Assembly: GCA_046076025.1 (NCBI GenBank)
Contig: JBJTRF010000042.1
Location: 1-5,998 of the forward strand
From: UBA668 sp046076025
GTDB taxonomy: Bacteria > Actinomycetota > Acidimicrobiia > Acidimicrobiales > Ilumatobacteraceae
DNA: 5,998 nt
Direction of reading: 5' to 3'
In this document: in pieces, positions 1 through 5,998 of the stretch
Layout: every line of letters begins with the position of its first letter
Numbering within the stretch: the stretch's first letter is position 1
The notes under the pieces: model-generated
The model's database searches: none
Told to the model about the DNA's origin: nothing
What the model saw: only the letters and a program-made list of their open reading frames with translations
Translations under genes and position numbers: made by a program

Positions 1-3000
1 CCACAGCGCCGCCAGCACCTCCGCCTCGGTTGCGTCGGGCGCAGCAGCACGCAGCGCAGTCCAGAACGACGCGCCCCGAGCAGCGAGGTGGGCGCGCAGC
101 GCCTCGTGCACCGCGCCATCCACCGGGTCGGGACGCTCCCACGCGCCCGCAAGGTCAGCGAGCTGGTCGGCGAAGTACAGCCGCACCCGGCCGTCGGCAG
201 CACCGAGCGCCCCGGCGCCGATCCACACCAGGTCGCCCGACGTGCACAGGGCATCGAGGTCGGCGGCGCGAAAGCCGCGCACGCGCACCGGCAGCACGTC
301 GCGCTCGAGCGTGCTGGCCACGATCGACGCGCCCTGCAGCTGGGCTAGTGACTCGACGAGATGGTCGAACCCACGCCGGTCGGAGCCGACCGAGTGCCAC
401 TCGGTGACGAACCGCGCGTACGCCGCCTGTTCGACCGGCTCGATCTCCTTGCGCAGGACGGCGAGCGAGCGGCGGCGCAACTGACGGAGCACCTCGACAT
501 CGACCCACTCGGCACCACTGCCGCCCGGTCGGAACTCGCCGCGCGCCACGCGCCCGTCGGCCTGCAGCGCCGCCAGCGCCCCGGCAGCGCGCTCGGGCGT
601 GATGCCCAGCCGCGCCGCCGCCTGCGCCGTGGTGACCGGCCCGTGCGTGCGCGCGAAGCGAGCGAGCAGGCCCTCGAGCGGCAGTGGCACCGGCTCGGTG
701 AACTCGCGCGGCAACCCCAGCGGCAGCGCGCAGCCCAGCGCATCCCGATAGCGGGCTGCGTCGTCGGCGGCCACGATGCGCTCGTCACCGGCGATGGTGA
801 GGGCGATCGCACGCCGATCGCGACGGAGCTCGTCGACCCATGCCGCCGCATCGGCGTCGCCCTCGCACCGGAGGGCGATCTCGTCGAGACCGAGGTCGCC
901 GACGCGGCGGAGGATGTCGTGCAGCTCGTCGGCACTCCGCGCCCGGCGACCGTCGGCGAGCGACTGCAGCTCGAGCTCGAGATCGGCGAGGGCGCCCGGA
1001 TCGAGGATGTCGCGCAGCTCCTCGGTGCCGAGCAGGTCGCGCAGCAGGTCGCGGTCGAGCGCGAGGGCTGCTGCGCGGCGCTCGGCAAGCGGCGCATCGC
1101 CCTCGTACATGTAGGCGGCGATCCAGTTGAACAGCAGGCTCTGCGCGAACGGCGAGGCGCGCGGCGTGTCGACGGCCACGACGCGAATCGTGCGGTCGCG
1201 CAGCTGGCCCAGCACCTCGCGCAGGCCAGGCAGGTCGAACACGTCGTGCAGGCACTCGCGGCCGGTCTCGAGCAGGATGGGGAACGACGGGTACTTCGCC
1301 GCCACCGCCAGCAGGTCGTGGGCGCGCTGGCGCTGCTGCCACAGCGGCGTGCGGCGATCGGGGCGGCGACGCGGCAGCAGCAGCGCCCGCGCTGCGCACT
1401 CCCGGAACCGCGCCGCGAACAGCGACGTGCCCGGCAGGCTGGCCACCACCAGCTCGTCGATCTCGGCCGGGTCGGCGACCAGGTCATCGAGCGGCAGCGC
1501 GTCGACCGCCTCCGGAAGGCGCAGGACGATGCCGTCGTCGGTCCACATCACCTCGACATGCGCGTCGAACCGCTCAGCCAGCCGCCGCTGCACGGCGATC
1601 GCCCACGGCGCATGCACCCTCGTGCCGAAGGGCGTGAGGATGCACACCCGCCAGTCGCCGATCTCGTCGCGGAACCGCTCGACCACGACAGTGCGGTCGT
1701 CGGGCAGCACGCCGGTGGCCAGCGCCTGCTCGTCGAGGTAGCGCAGCACATTCGACGCGGCCAGCGCATCGAGCGAGTGCTTCGCCATCAGCTCGGCCAG
1801 CACCTCGTCGGGACGCTCGACGGCAGCGGCGCGGACCGTGCGCACGAACGACCCGAGCGCGCGCCCGAGCTCGAGCGGCCTGCCGGGCCGGTCGCCGTGC
1901 CAGAACGGCATCTTCCCCGGCTGGCCCGGCGCCGGCGACACGATCACCCGATCGAAGGTGATGTCCTCGATGCGCCACGTGCTCGCTCCCAGAAGAAACG
2001 TCTCGCCGGGCCGGCTCTCGTACACCATCTCCTCGTCGAGCTCGCCCACCCGCGTGCCGTCGGGAAGGAACACGCCGAACAGCCCGCGGTCGGGAATCGT
2101 GCCGCCGCTCACCACGGCAAGCCGCTTCGCCCCGTCGCGTGCCCGCACCGTGCCTGCCACGCGGTCCCACACGAGGCGCGGCCGCAGTTCGGCGAACTCG
2201 TCGCTCGGGTAGCGACCCGACAGCATGTCGAGCACCCCGTGCAGCAGGTCGTCGCTCAGCTCGTGGAAGCACGCGGCGCGGCGCATGATGGCCGCCAGGT
2301 CGGCAATCGCGATGTCGGGCGCAGTGCTGGCATGCGCCACCAACTGCTGCGCCAGCACGTCGAGCGGATTGCGGAGAAAGCGCGTCGACTCGACCAGTCC
2401 GGCGTGCATGCGCTCGACCACCACGGCGGCCTCCAGCAGGTCGCCGCGATGCTTCGGATAGACCGAGCCACGACTCGGCTCGCCGACCTGGTGGCCGGCA
2501 CGGCCGATGCGCTGCAGCCCGCGCGACACCGCACCCGGCGACTCGACCTGCACCACGAGGTCGACGGCACCCATGTCGATGCCCAGCTCGAGGCTGCTCG
2601 TCGCCACGATCGCGCGCAGTTCGCCGCGCTTGAGCTCGTCCTCGATGGCCACGCGCTGCTCGCGCGCCAGCGAGCCGTGATGCGCCTTCACCAGCTCGCG
2701 CGCCGAGCCGTCGTCGTCGACAAGGCCCTCGTCGATGGCCAGCTGGTTCAGCCGGGCAGCCAGCCGCTCGGCCTGACGCCGGGCGTTGCAGAAGATGATC
2801 GTGCTGCGATGTGCGAGCACCTGGGCGAGGATCCGCGGATAGATACTCGGCCAGATGCTGCTGCGCTGCGGATCGAGGGCCGATGTCGCCGGGCCGCTCT
2901 TCAGCGTCGGCGGCAGCAGCTGGCCGAGCGAGCCCATGTCGTCGACCGGCACCACCACCTCGACCTCGAGCGGCTTGCGCACTCCTGCGTCGACGATCGT

Positions 3001-3696
3001 CACCGGCCGCCGCGAGCCGTCGTCGGCGTGGCCGCCGAGGAAGTGGGCGATCTCCTCGAGCGGCCGCTGCGTCGCGCTGAGGCCGATGCGCTGCGGCGGA
3101 CGGACCGCGATCTCCTCGAGGCGCTCAAGGCTCAGCATCAGGTGCGCGCCGCGCTTCGTGCTCGCCATCGCGTGGATCTCGTCGATGATCACGGTCTCGA
3201 CATTCACGAGCGTGTGCCGCGCCTCGCTGGTGAGCATCAGGTACAGGCTCTCCGGCGTGGTGATGAGCAGGTCGGGAGGCCGGCGCAGCATCGCCTGGCG
3301 CTCGCGGCCGGGCGTGTCGCCGGTGCGCATCGCCACGGTCGGCGCAGCGAACGGCAGGCCGAGTCGCTCCGCAGCAAGCCCGATGCCCACCAGTGGCGCG
3401 CGCAGGTTCTTCTCGACGTCGACGGCGAGGGCGCGCAGCGGCGACAGGTAGAGCACCCGGGTCCGCGCCGCCGCATCGGGCCCGCCGTCATCGGCCGGCA
3501 CGACGAGGCGGTCGATGCTGCTGAGGAAGGCGGTGAGGGTCTTGCCCGTGCCGGTGGGGGCGCACACCAGCGCATGGGACCCGGAGCGGATGACCGGCCA
3601 GCCCTGCGCCTGCGGGGCCGTGGGCTCGGGAAACGACGCCGCAAACCACTCGCGCACGGCCGGCGAGAAGCCGTCGAGCACCGGATGCGGGGCCAC
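1..3696 (-). CDS. lhr: Lhr-family large ATP-dependent DNA helicase, C-terminus cut by window edge
   Basis: SF2 helicase of the Lhr family, ATP-driven 3'-to-5' translocases linked to DNA repair; probably cytoplasmic. The frame is open for 1232 codons to the window edge. Motifs seen: Walker A APTGTGKT (46-53, Lys52), TTPE (146-149), DEIH (172-175), SAT (207-209), motif IV TIIFCN (299-304), motif V from VATSSLELGIDMG (364-376), and motif VI QRIGRAGH (395-402). Lhr hallmarks follow: SGRYPSDEFAELRPRLVWDR (493-512), then WRIEDI (574-579) and a PFWHGD-type stretch near 600. Residues about 1014-1055 look like a winged helix of the C-terminal region that long Lhr proteins share with AlkZ-type proteins. 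Long Lhr proteins reach about 1500 residues, so roughly 250-300 are probably missing. The start is GTG at 3696, because an in-frame TAG lies four codons upstream (3708-3706); the next candidate is GTG at 3681. No Shine-Dalgarno is visible. I see no frameshift or lost catalytic motif. Divergent from the helicase at 3802. Confidence 0.96.
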   Translation of the reverse strand, partial: MAPHPVLDGFSPAVREWFAASFPEPTAPQAQGWPVIRSGSHALVCAPTGTGKTLTAFLSSIDRLVVPADDGGPDAAARTRVLYLSPLRALAVDVEKNLRAPLVGIGLAAERLGLPFAAPTVAMRTGDTPGRERQAMLRRPPDLLITTPESLYLMLTSEARHTLVNVETVIIDEIHAMASTKRGAHLMLSLERLEEIAVRPPQRIGLSATQRPLEEIAHFLGGHADDGSRRPVTIVDAGVRKPLEVEVVVPVDDMGSLGQLLPPTLKSGPATSALDPQRSSIWPSIYPRILAQVLAHRSTIIFCNARRQAERLAARLNQLAIDEGLVDDDGSARELVKAHHGSLAREQRVAIEDELKRGELRAIVATSSLELGIDMGAVDLVVQVESPGAVSRGLQRIGRAGHQVGEPSRGSVYPKHRGDLLEAAVVVERMHAGLVESTRFLRNPLDVLAQQLVAHASTAPDIAIADLAAIMRRAACFHELSDDLLHGVLDMLSGRYPSDEFAELRPRLVWDRVAGTVRARDGAKRLAVVSGGTIPDRGLFGVFLPDGTRVGELDEEMVYESRPGETFLLGASTWRIEDITFDRVIVSPAPGQPGKMPFWHGDRPGRPLELGRALGSFVRTVRAAAVERPDEVLAELMAKHSLDALAASNVLRYLDEQALATGVLPDDRTVVVERFRDEIGDWRVCILTPFGTRVHAPWAIAVQRRLAERFDAHVEVMWTDDGIVLRLPEAVDALPLDDLVADPAEIDELVVASLPGTSLFAARFRECAARALLLPRRRPDRRTPLWQQRQRAHDLLAVAAKYPSFPILLETGRECLHDVFDLPGLREVLGQLRDRTIRVVAVDTPRASPFAQSLLFNWIAAYMYEGDAPLAERRAAALALDRDLLRDLLGTEELRDILDPGALADLELELQSLADGRRARSADELHDILRRVGDLGLDEIALRCEGDADAAAWVDELRRDRRAIALTIAGDERIVAADDAARYRDALGCALPLGLPREFTEPVPLPLEGLLARFARTHGPVTTAQAAARLGITPERAAGALAALQADGRVARGEFRPGGSGAEWVDVEVLRQLRRRSLAVLRKEIEPVEQAAYARFVTEWHSVGSDRRGFDHLVESLAQLQGASIVASTLERDVLPVRVRGFRAADLDALCTSGDLVWIGAGALGAADGRVRLYFADQLADLAGAWERPDPVDGAVHEALRAHLAARGASFWTALRAAAPDATEAEVLAALW

Positions 3697-3702
3697 GGAC
3701 GG

Positions 3703-3708
3703 AGGCTA
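3703..3708 (-). promoter_or_regulatory. Candidate -10 element for a leaderless lhr transcript
   Basis: On the minus strand the hexamer TAGCCT fits the actinobacterial TANNNT pattern. It ends exactly six bases before the GTG start at 3696, which would place it at -12 to -7 if transcription begins on the first base of the start codon. This geometry is typical of leaderless genes and agrees with the lack of a ribosome binding site. The same TAG is also the in-frame stop that limits the start choice. No -35 consensus is seen at the expected distance. Confidence 0.4.
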
Positions 3709-3740
3709 TGGCCCGCATCGGCCCGGTGATTCGCCGATCG

Positions 3741-3752
3741 CCGGAAATCTGG
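3741..3752. promoter_or_regulatory. Imperfect 12-bp dyad midway between the divergent starts
   Basis: The sequence CCGGAAATCTGG reads as two half-sites, CCGGA and TCTGG, that match as an inverted repeat at four of five positions around a central AA. Its centre (3746.5) is within 3 bp of the midpoint between the two start codons. An operator acting on both genes is possible. Short CCGG-rich dyads are common by chance in DNA of this composition, so this is a weak call. Confidence 0.2.
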
Positions 3753-3784
3753 CCGGCTGGCGCGCTCGTGCGCTCGCGCCCCGC

Positions 3785-3790
3785 CAGAAT
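3785..3790 (+). promoter_or_regulatory. Weak candidate -10 element for the plus-strand helicase
   Basis: CAGAAT lies in the only AT-rich stretch just before the ATG at 3802 and keeps the A at position 2 and T at position 6 of a -10 hexamer. If used, it would give a leader of only about 5 bases, consistent with the absence of a Shine-Dalgarno sequence before this gene. The first base does not match the consensus T, and no -35 element is clear. Confidence 0.25.
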
Positions 3791-3801
3791 CTTCACTCCC
3801 C

Positions 3802-5454
3802 ATGAGCGACGTCCTGCACCTCCGACCGTGGCAGCGCGAGGCATTCGACAAGTTCGCGGCCAGCGAGCACGCCGACTTCCTCGCTGTCGCCACCCCCGGC
3901 GCCGGCAAGACGACGTTCGCGCTCGCCTGCGCACGCTGGTCGCTCGCCCAGCAGCGGCGCCGACTCATCGTGGTGGCCCCCACCACCCACCTGAAGACGC
4001 AGTGGAGCCTCGCCGCGCACCGCCTGGGACTGCATCTCGACCACAACTGGTCGCCCGCCGACGGCGTGGCCCGCGACGTGCACGGCATCATCACCACCTT
4101 CCAGCAGGTCAGCACCGCCGACACCGCCAAGGTGCTGCGCGGCCTCGCCCACGATGCGTTCGTGGTGCTCGACGAGATCCACCACGCCGGCGACGAACGG
4201 GCATGGGGCGACAGCGTGCGCACCGCATTCGAGCACGCCTACCGGCGGCTCAGCCTCAGCGGCACGCCGTTCCGCAGCGACACGTCGAGCATCCCCTTCG
4301 TGCGCTACGAGGAGACCGGCGTCGGCGGCGAAGCCCATGCCGACTACACGTACGGCTACGCCGAGGCCCTGCGCGACGGCGGCGTGGTGCGGCCCGTGTA
4401 CTTCCCGCGGTTCGACGGGCTCATGGAGTGGAGTGCGCCGGACGGCAGCGTGCAGTCGGCCAACTTCCACGACGACCTCGACCGCACCGGACAGTCGCAC
4501 CGCCTCCGCGCTGCCCTCAGCCTGCAGGGCGACTGGCTCGTCGCCGTGCTGGGCCAGGCCCACGAGCGCCTGATGGCCATCCGCCAGAGCCACCCCGATG
4601 CCGCAGCGCTGGCCATCTGCATGGACCAAGAGCATGCCCGCGACCTCGCCCGGGTGATCCGTACCAAGTTCGGCGTCGAGGCAGAGATCGTCGTCAGCGA
4701 CGATCCCGACGCCAGCAAGAAGCTGTCGGCGTTCGCCCGCGGCACGCGGCCGTGGCTCGTCGCCGTCAGGATGGTCAGCGAGGGCGTCGACATCCCGCGG
4801 CTGCGCGTCGGCGTCTACGCATCCACGGTCGTCACCGAGCTGTTCTTCCGCCAGGCCGTCGGGCGCTTCGTCCGCTGGATCCGCGGCATGCCCACCCAGA
4901 AGGCCTACGTCTACCTGCCCGACGACCCGCGCCTGCGGGCGCACGCCTTCCAGATCGCCGAAGCCAGACGCCACGTGCTGCACCCGCCCACCGAGCGCGA
5001 CGACGAGTTCTCGCCCGAGCGCGACGAGGCTGAGGCACTGCAGGAAGCCGGCTTCGAGTACGAGCAGCTCTCGCTGTTCAGCGTGCTCTCGAGCGTCGCC
5101 ACCGGCATGACCGTGCACGCCATCACCGAGAGCGGCCTCACCCTGTTCGACGACGAGCCCGACATCCCCGAGCCCTCAGGCGAGCCGACCGGCGGCGACA
5201 TCGAACTTCCCGACATTCCCACCGAGGCCGGCTACGTCCTCACGACCGGCACGAGCATCGCCGAGAAGAAGCAGGAACTGCGCGACCGCAACATGGACAT
5301 CGCCCGCCGGCTCGTCGACCTCACCGGCTGGACGCACGGACGGGTGCAGGCCGAGCTCAACCGGCTGGCCGGCATTGCCTCGGTGGGGGCTGCGACGAAC
5401 GACCAGCTCGAGCGCCGGGCCCGCCACGGTGAGGCGTGGCTGCGCCGAAGGTAG
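3802..5454 (+). CDS. SF2 DEAD/DEAH-box (ResIII-type) helicase, 550 aa
   Basis: Complete 550-residue SF2 helicase with a ResIII-like N-terminal ATPase and a helicase C-terminal domain; probably an ATP-dependent nucleic-acid translocase in the cytoplasm. Motifs seen: LRPWQREAF (7-15) as a Q-motif-like element, Walker A ATPGAGKT (30-37, Lys36), motif Ia APTTHLKTQW (59-68), DEIHH (124-128), motif III SGTPFR (153-158), motif V VSEGVDIP (325-332), and motif VI QAVGRFVR (351-358) with the expected arginines. An acidic, proline-rich linker (about 449-473) leads to a charged helical C-terminal domain (about 484-550, with WTHGRVQAELNRL). From memory a similar tail occurs in other actinobacterial helicases of this type. 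The substrate cannot be told from sequence. ATG 3802 is the first ATG or GTG in frame after a stop at 3727, and it places the Q-like motif at the usual distance from Walker A. No Shine-Dalgarno is visible. Divergent from lhr and followed after 9 bp by a DtxR-family gene. It differs from Lhr in its motifs and size, so it is not a duplicate. Confidence 0.93.
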   Translation: MSDVLHLRPWQREAFDKFAASEHADFLAVATPGAGKTTFALACARWSLAQQRRRLIVVAPTTHLKTQWSLAAHRLGLHLDHNWSPADGVARDVHGIITTFQQVSTADTAKVLRGLAHDAFVVLDEIHHAGDERAWGDSVRTAFEHAYRRLSLSGTPFRSDTSSIPFVRYEETGVGGEAHADYTYGYAEALRDGGVVRPVYFPRFDGLMEWSAPDGSVQSANFHDDLDRTGQSHRLRAALSLQGDWLVAVLGQAHERLMAIRQSHPDAAALAICMDQEHARDLARVIRTKFGVEAEIVVSDDPDASKKLSAFARGTRPWLVAVRMVSEGVDIPRLRVGVYASTVVTELFFRQAVGRFVRWIRGMPTQKAYVYLPDDPRLRAHAFQIAEARRHVLHPPTERDDEFSPERDEAEALQEAGFEYEQLSLFSVLSSVATGMTVHAITESGLTLFDDEPDIPEPSGEPTGGDIELPDIPTEAGYVLTTGTSIAEKKQELRDRNMDIARRLVDLTGWTHGRVQAELNRLAGIASVGAATNDQLERRARHGEAWLRRR

Positions 5455-5463
5455 CCTCGAACC

Positions 5464-5998
5464 ATGCCCGCATTCGGTGAGCACCACCCGGCGTTCGAGG
5501 AATACTGCGAGTGCATCTTCGAGCTGCAGGAAGACGACATGTCGGTCGCGCAGGTGCGCATTGCCGAGCGCCTGCAGGTGAGCCGTGCAGCGGTCAGCGA
5601 GATGATCAAGCGCATGGTCGCCGAGGGCCTCATCCAACTCGACGGCCGCGACATCCAGCTCACCGCGACGGGCCTCGACATCGCCCAGCGCACCGTGCGC
5701 CGCCACCGGCTCGCCGAGCGCTTCCTCACCGACGTGCTCGGCCTGTCGTGGGCCGAGGCGCATCACGAGGCCGGCAAGTGGGAGCACGTGATGAGCGACG
5801 CTGTCGAGGATGCGATGACCCGCGTGCTCGGCCATCCCACCACCTGCCCGCACGGCAACCCCATCCCCGGCGCCGGGTACGACGCGCCGGCGCAGGTGCC
5901 GCTCTCGGGCCTCTCGGTCGGCGCCACCTTCGTGGTGTTGCGCATCCCCGAGGAACTCGAGTTCACGCCCGGACTCCTCGACTACCTCGAATCGCGCC
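5464..5998 (+). CDS. DtxR/IdeR/MntR-family metal-dependent transcriptional repressor, 3' end cut by window edge
   Basis: Metal-activated DNA-binding repressor of iron or manganese homeostasis genes; 178 residues are present of a usual 220-240. Residues 12-75 form the winged helix-turn-helix, with RIAERLQVSRAAVSEMIKRM (32-51) as helix-turn-helix core. Residues 79-136 form the dimerisation and metal-binding domain, with HRLAERFL (81-88), WEHVMS (106-111) and GNPIPG (131-136). From about 145 an SH3-like domain begins and is cut. By alignment from memory to DtxR/IdeR, His81, Glu85 and His100 match the His79, Glu83 and His98 site, and Glu107 and His108 match Glu105 and His106. Glu13 replaces Met10 and Glu16 matches MntR Glu11. 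Gly104 sits where IdeR has Cys102 and MntR has Glu99. ATG 5464 is three codons after an in-frame TAG, so it is the first possible start; the next Met (26) would lose the N-terminal ligands. GAAGG at 5446-5450, about 13 bases upstream, is a distant Shine-Dalgarno candidate. Probably co-transcribed with the preceding helicase. Fe versus Mn specificity is undecided. Confidence 0.93.
   Translation, partial: MPAFGEHHPAFEEYCECIFELQEDDMSVAQVRIAERLQVSRAAVSEMIKRMVAEGLIQLDGRDIQLTATGLDIAQRTVRRHRLAERFLTDVLGLSWAEAHHEAGKWEHVMSDAVEDAMTRVLGHPTTCPHGNPIPGAGYDAPAQVPLSGLSVGATFVVLRIPEELEFTPGLLDYLESR

Larger units (their letters stand above)
3697..3801. promoter_or_regulatory. Divergent intergenic region between two helicase genes
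   Basis: This 105-bp gap must hold the start signals for both flanking genes, which point away from each other. It contains a candidate minus-strand -10 element near 3703-3708, a weaker plus-strand candidate near 3785-3790, and an imperfect dyad at 3741-3752. It also has two copies of GCGCTCG spaced 8 bp apart (3762-3768 and 3770-3776). I see no convincing -35 hexamer, no SOS-type GAAC-N4-GTTC palindrome and no IdeR iron box. That it is a promoter region is inferred from gene orientation. Confidence 0.6.

Noticed and set aside
345..1487. Open frame of 380 codons on the minus strand within lhr
   Set aside because: It is in a different frame from lhr on the same strand and is Arg/Ser-rich without motifs. 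The lhr frame through this stretch is intact and gives family-like sequence.
361..3729. Open frame of 1122 codons on the plus strand, opposite the Lhr gene
   Set aside because: It is codon-aligned antisense to lhr. Stops there would require TTA, CTA or TCA codons in lhr, which are rare at this GC content. Its product is Arg/His/Ala/Gln-rich with no recognisable domain, whereas the minus strand shows every Lhr motif.
3740..3757. GCCGG/CCGGC hairpin as a terminator
   Set aside because: The stem is only 5 bp with an 8-base loop, has no U-tract, and lies between divergent gene starts where no transcript is expected to end.
3697..3801. SOS, PafBC-type or IdeR boxes in the divergent region
   Set aside because: I looked for GAAC-N4-GTTC, a TGTCRGTG-like element spaced before a TANNNT, and a TTAGGTTAG-type iron box. 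None matched on either strand.
3708..5033. Open frame of 441 codons on the plus strand in another frame across the helicase gene
   Set aside because: It is an out-of-frame shadow with an extremely Arg/Pro-rich product. The overlapping frame has all the SF2 helicase motifs in order.
3793..5118. Open frame of 441 codons on the minus strand opposite the plus-strand helicase
   Set aside because: It is an antisense shadow of the helicase gene with no recognisable motif, and it also runs across the divergent start region.
5176..5853. Open frame of 225 codons on the minus strand across the helicase 3' end and the regulator
   Set aside because: It is antisense to two well-supported genes, and its product has low-complexity shadow composition and no recognised domain.

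Overview
The window is GC-rich (I estimate close to 70%) and almost fully coding, with codon third positions strongly biased to G or C. The protein sequences read as actinobacterial. The DtxR-family regulator and the Lhr helicase closely resemble, from memory, those of Actinomycetota. An Acidimicrobiia or Ilumatobacter-like source is plausible, but that is inference. I see no mobile-element gene, RNA gene, CRISPR array or phage marker.

Layout: positions 1-3696 on the minus strand hold most of a large Lhr-type ATP-dependent helicase, whose 3' end lies beyond the left edge. A 105-bp divergent intergenic region (3697-3801) separates it from a plus-strand pair. The first of the pair is a complete 550-residue SF2 helicase (3802-5454). 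Nine bases later comes a DtxR/IdeR/MntR-family metal-dependent repressor (5464-5998), cut by the right edge after 178 residues.

The two helicases belong to different SF2 groups but share one short upstream region. Both probably start with very short or absent leaders. The plus-strand helicase and the regulator are probably one transcript. Lhr proteins act in DNA repair. The role of the second helicase is not known from the sequence, and a link to metal homeostasis is suggested only by position.

The window looks like an ordinary chromosomal housekeeping segment, not a new system. The most notable detail is the metal site of the DtxR-family protein. It keeps most known ligands and has MntR-like acidic residues at its N-terminus, but carries glycine where IdeR has cysteine and MntR has glutamate. 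Long open frames opposite both helicases are explained as shadows of high-GC coding sequence.
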